Notes under the pieces: generated by a model
What the model was told of the DNA's origin: nothing
The model's database searches: none
The model's input: the letters and a program-made list of their open reading frames with translations, nothing else
Shown here: in pieces, positions 7,370 through 19,159 of the stretch
How positions within the stretch are numbered: position 1 is the stretch's first letter
Layout of the letters: each line of letters opens with the position of its first letter
Program-made: the position numbers and the translations under genes
NCBI GenBank assembly: GCA_965243175.1
Contig: OZ251532.1
Location: 2,356,001-2,420,000, forward strand
Origin: VXYL01 sp965243175
GTDB taxonomy: Bacteria; Pseudomonadota; Gammaproteobacteria; Pseudomonadales; Azotimanducaceae
Length of the DNA: 64,000 nucleotides
Reading direction: 5' to 3'

Positions 7370-9670
7370 ATGTCCACCTTTCGTTGCGTCTTGTTCACAT
7401 TGCCGTTCCTTGCGACGTTGCCCGTGGCGGCGCAGACGGACGAACCCGAGACCGAATCCGATTGGCGCGCGTTGGAGCGCATCGTCGTCACTGCGCAGAA
7501 GCGGTCCGAGGACTTGCAGGAGGTCTCGCAGGCCGTGTCCGTGAAGACGGACGAAGACCTGGACGCCCGCAACATCCTCTCCTTCGTGGACTTGAGCGCC
7601 ATCGCGCCGGGGGTGACGGTGGCCAAGAACGAGGGCTTCAAGACCGTCATTTCCATCCGCGGCGTCGGCAACGAGGCGAATCAGAACGCCATCGCCAATC
7701 CGTCGGTTTCCTACCACTTGGACGGCATCTACGTGGCCTCGCCGTTCGCGCTGCACGGCGATTTTCTGGACGTCGAACGGGTGGAGGTGCTGCGCGGTCC
7801 CCAAGGCACGCTCTTCGGGCAGAACTCCACCGGCGGCGCCATGAACGTCGTCTCCAAGGCGCCGGACCCGAGCGCGTTCTTCGGCACCGCGGACGTGACC
7901 GCCGGCAACCACGACCTGCTGCGCACCCGCGCCTCCCTCAACATCCCCTTGGGCGAAGACTTGGCGCTGCGCGCTTCGGCGGCGACCCATCGCCACGCCG
8001 GTTTCAGCCACAACGTCGTTCTCGACCAGGCACTCGACGAGGCGGACAGCAGGGCCGCCCGGGCCCGCCTTTCGTGGACGCCGGGCGGAGACGCGGGCAC
8101 GTTCCGCCTGCATCTCACCGCGCAGGCCCACGACGAGAACACCAACGGCGCGGCGCAGAAGGGCATTCTCGACCCCACGCCCGATGCCCGCGAACTGGCG
8201 CAGGATTCGGCTGGCCTGTACGCGCTCGACACCGCCCTCTACAGCATGGTCGCGGAGTGGGATTTCGCGTCCGCCACGTTGAAGTCCCTCACCAGCTACC
8301 AGGACGACGACATCACGGTGATCCGCGACAACGACCGCAACGACCTGGCTTCGCTGCCGCCCTTCCGCCTCGTGCCGTCGGTCTTCGACCCGGAGATCAA
8401 CCGCCAGCGCACCTTCACCCAGGAGTTCAACCTGATCTCGGCGCAGGACGCGGGCAGGTTCGACTGGGTGCTGGGCGTCTTCTATCTGGATACCGAAGTG
8501 GAAGTGAGCATCCGCGAGTATCTGGACTTCGGCTTCGACGGCAGGTTCGATCCCGTCAGCGTGGCGGAAGTGCGCGCCTTCGCCTTCGGCGACTACGGCT
8601 TCATCTCCGACTCCAAGCCCGAGCGCGACTCGTTCTCCGCCTATGGCCAAGGCGTCTACGCGCTCACCGAGCGAACGCGCCTCGTCGCCGGAGCGCGCTA
8701 CACGGACGACGAGGTCTATTCGGCGGTGACCAACTTCTTCGGACGCGCCGGCACCGCCATCCTCGCCACGGACAGCCAGGCGATCACCGGACGGCTGGCC
8801 TTGGAAGTGGACCTCCGCGACGACGCCATGCTCTACGGCTCGTACACCCGAGGCTTCAAGCCCGGCGGCAGCAATCTCACCTACGGCCGCGAGGACGTCA
8901 TCGCCCCCATCGTCGTGCTGCCGACCTTCGAGGACGAAGCGATCGACGCCTGGGAACTCGGCCTGAAAGCTCACTTCGCGGACCGTGCCGTGCGCTTCAA
9001 CGCCGCGCTCTTCCGCTACGACTACCGCAACCTCCAGTACCACGCCACGGATCCGGAAGTCTTCGAAGGCGGCGTCGGCAACATTCCCGCCGCCGAGAGC
9101 AGCGGCTTGGAAGTGGAAGTGGCGAGCTTCCTGCCGGGCGGCCTCTCCTTGGACATGCGCTTCGCCTGGCTGCGCACTGAGATCACCGAGAGCCACTTCG
9201 CCCTCGACAACGTGCGCTCGGACGCCGCCACCAACGCGCTGCTGGCGCAGGGCGCGAACCTCTTCGGCGCGGAAGTCCAGCAGGCGCGAGCCGCGGCCAT
9301 CAGGGACGTCAAGGGCAACGAACTGGCGAAGACCCCGAAGTTCACCGCCGACGTGGTGCTCGCCTACGTTCATTCGCTCGGCGACTGGGGCTTCTGGCAA
9401 GGCAGCGTCCAGTACACCTACCGCAGCAGCTTCGAACACCGCATCTTCAACAACCCCGCCACCGACATCGCCCCAAGCTACGACGTGCTGAACGTGCGGC
9501 TCGGCCTCGCGCCCAACCAAGCCGACTGGCGCCTTGACCTCCTCGTCACCAACATCGCCGACGAAGCCGGCGTGAACGCCCGCTTCACGGACGTGTTCGG
9601 CGTCGGCGCAACGGGCGACGAGCTGATCCCCCCGCGCCAAGTCATGCTCCGCTTCGGCTGGGACTTCTAG
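7370..9670 (+). CDS. TonB-dependent outer-membrane receptor
   Basis: A 766-aa receptor. The start at ATG 7370 follows an AGGAGGT Shine-Dalgarno at 7354-7360 and gives a signal peptide (MSTFRCVLFTLPFLATLPVAAQ). Next comes a TonB-box region (ALERIVVTAQKRSEDLQEV), a plug domain with PGVTVAKNEGFKTVISIRG and VEVLRGPQGTLFGQNSTGG, and a barrel ending in GWDF with the canonical C-terminal Phe. The long IVVTAQKR type is common in marine and sphingomonad-like receptors for complex organic ligands. The substrate is not deducible. A small soxD-like gene follows 28 bases downstream. Confidence 0.93.
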   Translation: MSTFRCVLFTLPFLATLPVAAQTDEPETESDWRALERIVVTAQKRSEDLQEVSQAVSVKTDEDLDARNILSFVDLSAIAPGVTVAKNEGFKTVISIRGVGNEANQNAIANPSVSYHLDGIYVASPFALHGDFLDVERVEVLRGPQGTLFGQNSTGGAMNVVSKAPDPSAFFGTADVTAGNHDLLRTRASLNIPLGEDLALRASAATHRHAGFSHNVVLDQALDEADSRAARARLSWTPGGDAGTFRLHLTAQAHDENTNGAAQKGILDPTPDARELAQDSAGLYALDTALYSMVAEWDFASATLKSLTSYQDDDITVIRDNDRNDLASLPPFRLVPSVFDPEINRQRTFTQEFNLISAQDAGRFDWVLGVFYLDTEVEVSIREYLDFGFDGRFDPVSVAEVRAFAFGDYGFISDSKPERDSFSAYGQGVYALTERTRLVAGARYTDDEVYSAVTNFFGRAGTAILATDSQAITGRLALEVDLRDDAMLYGSYTRGFKPGGSNLTYGREDVIAPIVVLPTFEDEAIDAWELGLKAHFADRAVRFNAALFRYDYRNLQYHATDPEVFEGGVGNIPAAESSGLEVEVASFLPGGLSLDMRFAWLRTEITESHFALDNVRSDAATNALLAQGANLFGAEVQQARAAAIRDVKGNELAKTPKFTADVVLAYVHSLGDWGFWQGSVQYTYRSSFEHRIFNNPATDIAPSYDVLNVRLGLAPNQADWRLDLLVTNIADEAGVNARFTDVFGVGATGDELIPPRQVMLRFGWDF

Positions 9671-9698
9671 CCACGCGGCAAGACTTGGTGTTGGTTCC

Positions 9699-9968
9699 GT
9701 GCTGCAACTGCACTGCCCCTACTGCCAGGAAACCCGCAGCGAGGAGGAGTTCACCTACGCCGGCGAAGCCCACATCCGCCGCCCGTCCGAACCCGCCGCC
9801 CTGAGCGACCGCGAATGGGGCGACTACCTCCACTTCCGAACCAACCCCCGCGGCCCCCACCGCGAAATGTGGCACCACACCGCCGGCTGCCGCCGCTACT
9901 TCAACGCGCTCCGCGACACGGTGACCTACGAGGTGGCAGAGACGTATCCCATCGGTGAGGCGCGCTGA
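9699..9968 (+). CDS. soxD: Orphan sarcosine oxidase delta-subunit-like protein
   Basis: An 89-aa protein from GTG 9699. It matches the heterotetrameric sarcosine oxidase delta subunit in length and motifs: CPYC at residues 6-9, SDREWGDYLHFRTNPRG, and H59/H60 with C64 in MWHHTAGCRRYFN. Cys6, Cys9, a His and a Cys are the zinc ligands in the family. The alpha, beta and gamma subunits that carry the flavins and do the chemistry are not next to it, nor anywhere in this window. It may pair with subunits elsewhere or have another role. The start lacks a strong Shine-Dalgarno. Confidence 0.85.
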   Translation: MLQLHCPYCQETRSEEEFTYAGEAHIRRPSEPAALSDREWGDYLHFRTNPRGPHREMWHHTAGCRRYFNALRDTVTYEVAETYPIGEAR

Positions 9969-10055
9969 GGATTTCAACTTCAAGTCGAGCCAAGCGAATG
10001 CGCCGAAGTAGTCGTCTGCCGACACACTGCCAGAGACGCGAAGTGCGAGCCCCAG

Positions 10056-13000
10056 CTACGACTCTTCGAACTCGTGGCTTTGGAACTTCAACGTGCGGCT
10101 GTTTTCGCTGACGGTGCGCACCACGTTCTCCGGCACGCCTTCGGGGATGTCCGCGGCGATGTCCAGACTCACGGTGACATTGGCGCCGACTAGGCCCGCC
10201 AAGTGAGCGATCACTTCCTCGGCGATGGTGCCGGCGTCGCGTCCGACCCGGGCCGTGTCCAACGTGACGGTGCCGTGGAAGCGCCGCGCCTTCTTGGCAG
10301 GCGGCTGAGGCGCCGGGCCGGGATCAACCTCGGGTTCTTCTCCGTTCGGACCGGGCGGGCTGGGAAGCGGTGACGACTTCGGCGCCTCCTGGTCCAGCTG
10401 TTGTTGAGCAATCGCCGGCTTCACCAGAAGCGCACCGCTGTCCGGCAGCACCGAGGTCGATCTTCCCCCGGCTTGAAGGCCCAGATAGCGCTGCGCGTTG
10501 TCGTCGAAACCGTCGGCCAGCGCGAAGCCGTCCGTCTGCCAGGTGAGCTGCGCCACGCCGTCTTCCACGGCGCTCGCCAGCACCTGCGCCCCGGCAAGAC
10601 GCGGCAAGTAAAGGTAGCTTGCGAAGTCCTCGGCCAGTTGGCGCACGGGAACGTGATCGCCCCGCCACAGCGGGATGGCGTCCATGTGCATGCGCAGAAT
10701 CGCGCCGCCGAGCCGCATTACCAGCAGTTCGTCGCCGCGCAGCCGCTTCGCCGCCCGTTCCGCCAAGCCCCCGGCGCCGCTCAAGCGAATGGCCTTCCAC
10801 TCGATTGCCGCGGCCGGCGTTCGCTGCTCAGGCGCCAGCAGCCACTGGTAGGCTTCCGGCAGACGCGCCGTCACAGTGTCGTCGGCCGCTTGCAGCTGCA
10901 CCTCGGCCTGCTTGGTCTGGTGCGGGTCCAGATTCAGTTCCTCCTTCTCCGCCACGATGGACTGCCACGCCAAGAAGCGGCGCAAGGCGTCGTCCAAGTC
11001 CTGGCAGCGCACCTTGTCCGCGGCGAGGAAAACCAGGGTGTTGCGATAGAGCCGGGGCGCGTTGCCGCGCGATTCCAGAACGGCGTTGGCAGCCACTTCG
11101 GCGGGGTTCGGGACATCCTTGGCGTAGGCTTGTTCGGCGGAGAGCACCACCAGCCGCGCATCCCAGTCGTCCGGCACGTCGGCGCTGCTCTGCGGCAGCA
11201 CGTGGATGCCGGCGAAATCGCCTCTATCACGGAAGGCCGCCCGCAGCCGCTCATCCAACTCCTGCGCCGCCTTGTGCGGATCGCGGCCGAGTTGCGCGGC
11301 CCGATCTTCCGCCAGCTTGGTGACGGTGGGCTGCGTGTCGTACCACACCCGCGCCCCGTCCTGGTACAAGTAGGTGGCCGCACCCGCCAAACGCCGCAAG
11401 GCATCGCCGAACGGCGCCGGGGATTCGCCCGCCGACACGCAGCCGAGCTTCACCCGCGCATCGTCGATGCCGCGATGCGCCGCAGCGGTGGTGGGCGCGG
11501 AACCGAGATAGACCGTGCGCGCCACCCGCCGCGTGGCGGAGAGCTTGCCGAGATTGGGCACTTCGGCATCGATGCGCAGCGGCAGCGAGTTGGCGCCGTC
11601 CACGTCCGTTTCGATTACCGGCGTCCAGTTGTCCGAGAGATAGCGCGTGAGTTCGTTCTGCACGCGGGAATCGTCGATGGGAATGGTGGAAGGCAGGATG
11701 AGCGGATTGCGGTCGCCGCTCTCCCACAAGCTGTGAATCACCGCCGCCATCAGCCGCAGCACGCCGCGGGTGCGCTGGAACTTCGCCAGCGCGGACCAGT
11801 CCGAATACAGGCGGTCGAAAATCTCCGGGTGAATGGGATACGCATCCCGCAAGCGCTGCTCGTAATCGGCGCGGCGACATTCCGACGGAAACTCCGCCTG
11901 CTGGGCGCGATAGAGGTCCGCGAACGCGCGGGCGCTAACATCCCGCTGCTTGTAGGCGTCCGGTCCGTCGAACCGTTCGAACAGGCGCCGCCGGACGATC
12001 TGGAAGCCTTCCTCCGCACTGGCCGGCCGCCACGAGGATTCCACCCGCGCCACGACGTTGCGCAACCGCTCCAAGGCTTCCCGCCCGCGAATGCCGCCCA
12101 CTTCGGAATCGTCCGCATCGCCGGACGAGCTTTGGCCGCTGGTGTCCGAAGCTGGCAGCGACACCACCAGCAGGCAGTTCTCCGTGGCCTTCACGGCTTC
12201 CGTGAGGGTTTGCGCGAAGGTGAACTGCGTCTCGAAACTGCCGCCCGGCAGATCGCTGCCGTCGTGGAGTTGGCGGGCGTAGGACACCCACTCGTCGATG
12301 AGTACCAGGCACGGCGCGTGGGCTTGCAGCAGTTCCCGCAGCGCATCGCCCGGATTGGTGGCGTTTTCGTCGTCGGCGCGAATGCGCTCGAACGCGGCTT
12401 GGCCGCCCAGCTGCCACGCCAACTCGCCCCACAGCGTTCGCACCGTGGTGCCGTCCGGCTTGACGGCGGGATTGCCCGGCGAAATCTTGTTGCCCACCAG
12501 CACGATGCGATTCACCGATGCCACGGCGGGAACATCGGCCTTCGCCAGCACATCATCCACGCCAGCCAACTCGCCCGGCGGCGTGTTGGAGAACAGATGG
12601 TAGAGCGCCAGCATGGAGTGCGTCTTGCCGCCGCCGAAGTTGGTTTGCAGCTGCACGACGGGATCGCCGCCAAGCCCCGCCACCCGCCGCAAGCCGTTGG
12701 CGAGCAGCCCGCGCAGGCTCTCAGTGAGAAAGGTGCGGCGAAAGAACTCGCCGGGATGGCGATACTCGTCCGCGCCTTCGCCCAGATGAACCTGCCACAA
12801 GTCCGCCGCGAACTCCGCCTGCTGATAGCGCCCGTTCGCGACGTCCCGATGCGGCGTGGCCACCTCGCGCCAAGGCTTGAGCGCCGTGTTGCCATGTGCC
12901 GCTTCGATTAGCGCGCCTGCCACCCGCCGCGTCTCGCCACGCACCTGCTCATCGAGCACCAAGCGCCGCAGTTCCCGCTTGATCTTCGCCACTTCGCTGG

Positions 13001-13382
13001 CTTCGGCTGCGGAAACCGCCGTCAGCAGGCGTTCCGCCGAATCCAACGCCCGATCCGCATCGTCGCTGGTGAAGCGCTCCTGATGCGCCCACTTGTTGCG
13101 CCAACCGCGCAGTTCGGAAACGAGGCTGCGTTCGCTGAAGCCCAGCGTGTCGCGGAACACGTCGTTCCAGGTGTCCCACATCAGCTTCAGAAGCGCTGCC
13201 GCGTCCCAATCGTCGATGGGTTTGTCCGCGAGCTTCGGGTCTTCGGCGAAGCGGCGGATAGCATCCATCCGCACGACGTTCGCCTGCACCTTCTGCGTGA
13301 CTTCGCGCTGCACGAAGGGTGCGAGGCCTGCGCGCAGCAGCTCCATCGCCTTGTTGACGCGCTCGTGATTGGTGGTTGCCAT
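10056..13382 (-). CDS. DUF499 ATPase with N-terminal Swt1-type HEPN domain (defence)
   Basis: A 1108-aa protein, last gene of the defence operon. Residues 1-120 form a HEPN-like helical domain with R95-x4-H100 (RNKWAH), the RNase signature of HEPN domains. Walker A is FGGGKT (249-254) and Walker B CLVLIDEWVSY, followed by the long DUF499 region. A Pro-rich linker (~1015-1045) leads to a small C-terminal domain. Proteins of this architecture are found with DUF1156 methyltransferases in predicted anti-phage loci. The ATG at 13382 has AGGAG about 9 bases upstream and lies 26 bases after the OLD-like gene. The exact activity is not established; RNA cleavage is an inference from the motif. Confidence 0.87.
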   Translation of the reverse strand: MATTNHERVNKAMELLRAGLAPFVQREVTQKVQANVVRMDAIRRFAEDPKLADKPIDDWDAAALLKLMWDTWNDVFRDTLGFSERSLVSELRGWRNKWAHQERFTSDDADRALDSAERLLTAVSAAEASEVAKIKRELRRLVLDEQVRGETRRVAGALIEAAHGNTALKPWREVATPHRDVANGRYQQAEFAADLWQVHLGEGADEYRHPGEFFRRTFLTESLRGLLANGLRRVAGLGGDPVVQLQTNFGGGKTHSMLALYHLFSNTPPGELAGVDDVLAKADVPAVASVNRIVLVGNKISPGNPAVKPDGTTVRTLWGELAWQLGGQAAFERIRADDENATNPGDALRELLQAHAPCLVLIDEWVSYARQLHDGSDLPGGSFETQFTFAQTLTEAVKATENCLLVVSLPASDTSGQSSSGDADDSEVGGIRGREALERLRNVVARVESSWRPASAEEGFQIVRRRLFERFDGPDAYKQRDVSARAFADLYRAQQAEFPSECRRADYEQRLRDAYPIHPEIFDRLYSDWSALAKFQRTRGVLRLMAAVIHSLWESGDRNPLILPSTIPIDDSRVQNELTRYLSDNWTPVIETDVDGANSLPLRIDAEVPNLGKLSATRRVARTVYLGSAPTTAAAHRGIDDARVKLGCVSAGESPAPFGDALRRLAGAATYLYQDGARVWYDTQPTVTKLAEDRAAQLGRDPHKAAQELDERLRAAFRDRGDFAGIHVLPQSSADVPDDWDARLVVLSAEQAYAKDVPNPAEVAANAVLESRGNAPRLYRNTLVFLAADKVRCQDLDDALRRFLAWQSIVAEKEELNLDPHQTKQAEVQLQAADDTVTARLPEAYQWLLAPEQRTPAAAIEWKAIRLSGAGGLAERAAKRLRGDELLVMRLGGAILRMHMDAIPLWRGDHVPVRQLAEDFASYLYLPRLAGAQVLASAVEDGVAQLTWQTDGFALADGFDDNAQRYLGLQAGGRSTSVLPDSGALLVKPAIAQQQLDQEAPKSSPLPSPPGPNGEEPEVDPGPAPQPPAKKARRFHGTVTLDTARVGRDAGTIAEEVIAHLAGLVGANVTVSLDIAADIPEGVPENVVRTVSENSRTLKFQSHEFEES

Positions 13383-13408
13383 GCAGGTGCTCCTGTTGGG
13401 TGCCGCGT

Positions 13409-14977
13409 TTATTGCAGCTTACGCCACAGATTGATGCGCTCCGTGAGCCTTGCCAACAGCTCGCCCATGTAGAAGCCCCCCTCCTCCGCTTCCCGACGGC
13501 CAACGATGCGAGCCAAATCTGCCGCGCGCCGATTCAGCCGCCGCGCAAACGCATCCATCATCGCCTTGGCGTAGCCTCCGCGCTGCAGTTTGCCTTCCAT
13601 GACCTGTCGGATACGCCCCATCTCCCCTCTGATGTCCTGGGCGGACATGCCGACCAAGGCCTCGTATTGTTCCGGTCGATCCGACAGAACCTCCCACATC
13701 CACTCTTCCGGCGGCCCCTCGCCAGGCAGGAACAAGGGGCGAAGGTCATGGCCGTAGTCGTCGGCTATGCCTACAAGGTATTCCTCCTTGTCTCGCGAGT
13801 CGCCGTCCAAGACGAAGATGAAGTCGCGCAGTTTGGCGAACTTCGCCAACGCTCGGATGTGGCCGGGGAACTCGTCTCTGCCAGTGTTCCTGCCAATCAG
13901 AAAGTCCTCCGGGCGCAGCGCCAGGCGCGGCTGCAGCACATCGAGGACGCCAAGCAGAATCCCCTCCGCCACATCGTCTTCGCACAGTATCGAAATGCGC
14001 TCGCGCGACTGGCCGTACAGCGCCTTCTGAAAGATGTCCCGATGTGGCGGCAGCAACTGCACGTCCATCGTTTTCTCGTCACGATCCAAGAACAACCGGC
14101 CTTCCGGCGGCACGCTGTCGAGTACGACAGGGCTGTGCGAGGCAACGACGATCTGCAGCCGTTGGCGCACGGCGAGCCGCTGCAGCTCCAGCATGAGCTG
14201 TTGCTGCGTGTACGGATGCAGCCCGGTTTCGATCTCGTCAATGAGAACCAGCGCGTCTTGCAGGTTCGAGACATCCTTGGACAACCGCAGGATGGTGCGT
14301 TCCCCCGAGGACATGTGGAACTCCGAGTAGCTCGTGTTCTCGCTGTCCTGCACTTGCGCGAAAAGGATGTCGCGTTCCTCCCCCCTAATGATCGAGACCT
14401 GTTCGTACCGAGGTCGCAGGATGCGATTGGCCAAATGCAGCAAGTCCGGCGTGAGTGCGGCCGATCGGTAGGTTTCGCGCACCAAACCCAAGATGCCCCG
14501 CGCCTCCGCGGGATTGGCGAGATTGGCCAATGTTCGCAGGTAGACCGCCCGTCTCGGCTGCCGTCCCCCTCGCTGCCCCATGAAGCTCGAACGCCACGCG
14601 GACTTGCCGCGCCGCCAAACCATCGCACGCCGTTCGTCGTCATCGACGTAGTAGTAGGCGAACTCGGCTTGGCCAATGTTGTCCGAGAGCGTCCCGCGCA
14701 GCCGATCGGTGAAATTCGGAAACACCCGAGCCGGCGTGAGCGTGTTCGAAGATTCGTCCAAGGGCTGGTAGGCGCAAGCACACGCCATCAACACGGTCGT
14801 CTTGCCGCATCCGTTCGGCCCTGCCAGTACGGATACGGGATACCGCAACTCGACCCGAAGCTGCTTGATGCCGCGGAAGTTCCGTACCTGCACCTCGTCG
14901 AGGTGGAAACGGCGCTCCCTCTTCTGTGCCCGCAACACGTCCCATACTGCGTGCAATTCCGCTCCGATTAGCGACAT
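13409..14977 (-). CDS. OLD-like ATPase with C-terminal TOPRIM-like domain (defence)
   Basis: A 522-aa ABC/SMC-type ATPase. The N-terminus VRNFRGIKQLRVEL and Walker A GPNGCGKT (53-60) are followed by signature MSSGERTILRLS, Walker B ALVLIDEIETGLHP and H-loop VVASHSP. The C-terminal third has ILCEDDVAEGILLG and FIFVLDGDSRDK, the acidic pattern of a TOPRIM nuclease domain. The whole resembles OLD-family nucleases such as the GajA subunit of Gabija. Its ATG lies 2 bases after the methyltransferase stop, whose final codons supply a GGAGGAAGG ribosome-binding site, so the two are translationally linked. No helicase partner of the Gabija type sits beside it. Confidence 0.82.
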   Translation of the reverse strand: MSLIGAELHAVWDVLRAQKRERRFHLDEVQVRNFRGIKQLRVELRYPVSVLAGPNGCGKTTVLMACACAYQPLDESSNTLTPARVFPNFTDRLRGTLSDNIGQAEFAYYYVDDDERRAMVWRRGKSAWRSSFMGQRGGRQPRRAVYLRTLANLANPAEARGILGLVRETYRSAALTPDLLHLANRILRPRYEQVSIIRGEERDILFAQVQDSENTSYSEFHMSSGERTILRLSKDVSNLQDALVLIDEIETGLHPYTQQQLMLELQRLAVRQRLQIVVASHSPVVLDSVPPEGRLFLDRDEKTMDVQLLPPHRDIFQKALYGQSRERISILCEDDVAEGILLGVLDVLQPRLALRPEDFLIGRNTGRDEFPGHIRALAKFAKLRDFIFVLDGDSRDKEEYLVGIADDYGHDLRPLFLPGEGPPEEWMWEVLSDRPEQYEALVGMSAQDIRGEMGRIRQVMEGKLQRGGYAKAMMDAFARRLNRRAADLARIVGRREAEEGGFYMGELLARLTERINLWRKLQ

Positions 14978-14979
14978 CT

Positions 14980-17834
<2,855 letters not shown>

Positions 17835-17838
<4 letters not shown>

Positions 17839-18317
17839 GGCGCAAGATCAAACAGATCGGGCGGGTCTAGGGCACCGGGGCGACAGATCCGCAACGAGGT
17901 CCCGGGTATCGTCCCGTCCAACTTCACCAGTCCATCGTCGGTCGTTTCAAGCAGGTCGCAATCGAGGTCTATGGCGCATGCAAGATGCAAAGCGTCCCTA
18001 GGGTGGACGGCGTAGTCCCAGCACAGCTTCTGGGCGGCATTCGAGACCTTCCGATCAATGGTACGCCACTTCAAATAGTCGTTCTCGAAGAACATGCGGA
18101 TTTGCTCGCGCAGCATCTCGGCAAGCGGACTCGCCGCACCCTTCGGCTTGGCGACTTCTACTTGAACCAAAGGGGAGACGTAGATTGTGGTGGCATCGTG
18201 TTTAGCCTCGTCGAGGATCCGTTCGCAAATCTGCGCAACGGTCTCGCCGTTGAGTATCGAAATGAAGCACGCGGAGTCCCAGTAACGGCGCACCATTGCG
18301 TTGCGCGAAGCGGCCAT
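17835..18317 (-). CDS. PIN-domain nuclease (VapC-like)
   Basis: A 160-aa PIN protein. The conserved first Asp is in RRYWDSACFISIL (residue 14), a mid-protein Glu in SPLVQVEVAK, and the C-terminal acids in HPRDALHLACAIDLDCD and ETTDDGL. PIN domains cleave RNA with these acidic residues. ATG 18317 shares one base with the stop of the upstream 270-aa gene (TGATG), and its own stop overlaps the methyltransferase ATG, so three proteins are translationally chained. The partner is not a typical small antitoxin. The PIN gene may be a toxin-antitoxin module captured by the operon or a nuclease effector of it. Confidence 0.85.
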
Positions 18318-19129
18318 CAGTCCTCCCTCACGAATCTGGCCCACTCTTCGAGGTCAACCTTGTGCTCGGAAAACAAGCCTTGGATATCCTTCGCTTGTGG
18401 AAGGTCGGCACTTCCAAGTGGCTGAACGTCGTCGACCTTTACGGTCGTCGCATCACCATGCACGTTGTAGCTCACGAGGCCGGCGACAGAGACACGTTTG
18501 CCGAAGTACCGCGTGATGGCCAAGTCGAGGATCTCGCGGTCGCACCTGCACTCGACACGGCGGTTGGTGATGGCGTCGTAGATGCTGAAGGCGATAGTGT
18601 CGTGGATCGTGACCGCTTCAAGCGTTCCTTCCAAGGAACCAACGGCGATGGATGCCGTGCCAATCAGTTCGTCCACGTGCGCCACGAGGTGACTCGATAG
18701 CGCTACTTGGCGGCGTTCCCCCTGGGCTTCCCCGAAAACAGCGAGAGCGTTAGGACCGGCTCTCGCTGCATTTACTAGGGACTTAGCGCTTCGTAACGCT
18801 TGGTCGGTGAAGTGGGGTGGGCGGCGGGCCGTCTCTTCGACGATGGCCAATCCTTCCAAGGCGGCACCAATTACCGGAAATGCGTTTGCTACCGGAAATG
18901 CGTTTGCGCTCCCGGTCGGCGATGGCGGGTGCGGGCTCATGGCGAGGCTGGCACTGCCGACCTGCAGATCCGCGATCCGCCACTCGACGCCTTGCTCGCC
19001 CGTCACGGAGGCTTCTAGTTCCTTCAGCAGCTCCGTGAGCCTGCTGGCGACGGCAAGGAACTTGCCAACGGCGACATCGTCGCCAGAGAGGCGGAATCCA
19101 ACCTGCTGCTTGTTCCCTGCTTGATCCAT
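18317..19129 (-). CDS. Uncharacterised 270-aa partner of the PIN protein
   Basis: Starts at ATG 19129 (MDQAGNKQQVGFRLSGDD); upstream in-frame sequence belongs to a transposase remnant. The first ~65 residues are helical and acidic, ending near EWRIADLQVGSASLAM. The C-terminal ~100 residues contain FSIYDAITNRRVECRCD and GKRVSVAGLVSYN, a compact beta-rich pattern. An 18-bp tandem repeat gives a repeated ANAFPV in the middle. One-base overlap with the PIN gene suggests the two act together, perhaps with this protein as antidote or targeting subunit. I do not recognise an established family function. Confidence 0.7.
   Translation of the reverse strand: MDQAGNKQQVGFRLSGDDVAVGKFLAVASRLTELLKELEASVTGEQGVEWRIADLQVGSASLAMSPHPPSPTGSANAFPVANAFPVIGAALEGLAIVEETARRPPHFTDQALRSAKSLVNAARAGPNALAVFGEAQGERRQVALSSHLVAHVDELIGTASIAVGSLEGTLEAVTIHDTIAFSIYDAITNRRVECRCDREILDLAITRYFGKRVSVAGLVSYNVHGDATTVKVDDVQPLGSADLPQAKDIQGLFSEHKVDLEEWARFVRED
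18872..18907. repeat. 18-bp tandem repeat, two copies, inside the 270-aa gene
   Basis: TACCGGAAATGCGTTTGC occurs twice back to back (18872-18889 and 18890-18907), keeping the frame and duplicating six residues. A change in copy number would stay in frame. Confidence 0.9.
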
Positions 19130-19159
19130 AGCTCTGGGCAGTCGTCGCGGGCGGCATGG

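Noticed and set aside
6646..9180. 844-aa plus-strand frame overlapping the AAA ATPase and second TonB receptor
   Set aside because: Arg/Pro-rich low-complexity translation in an alternative frame of genuine coding sequence, a common effect of high GC at third positions.
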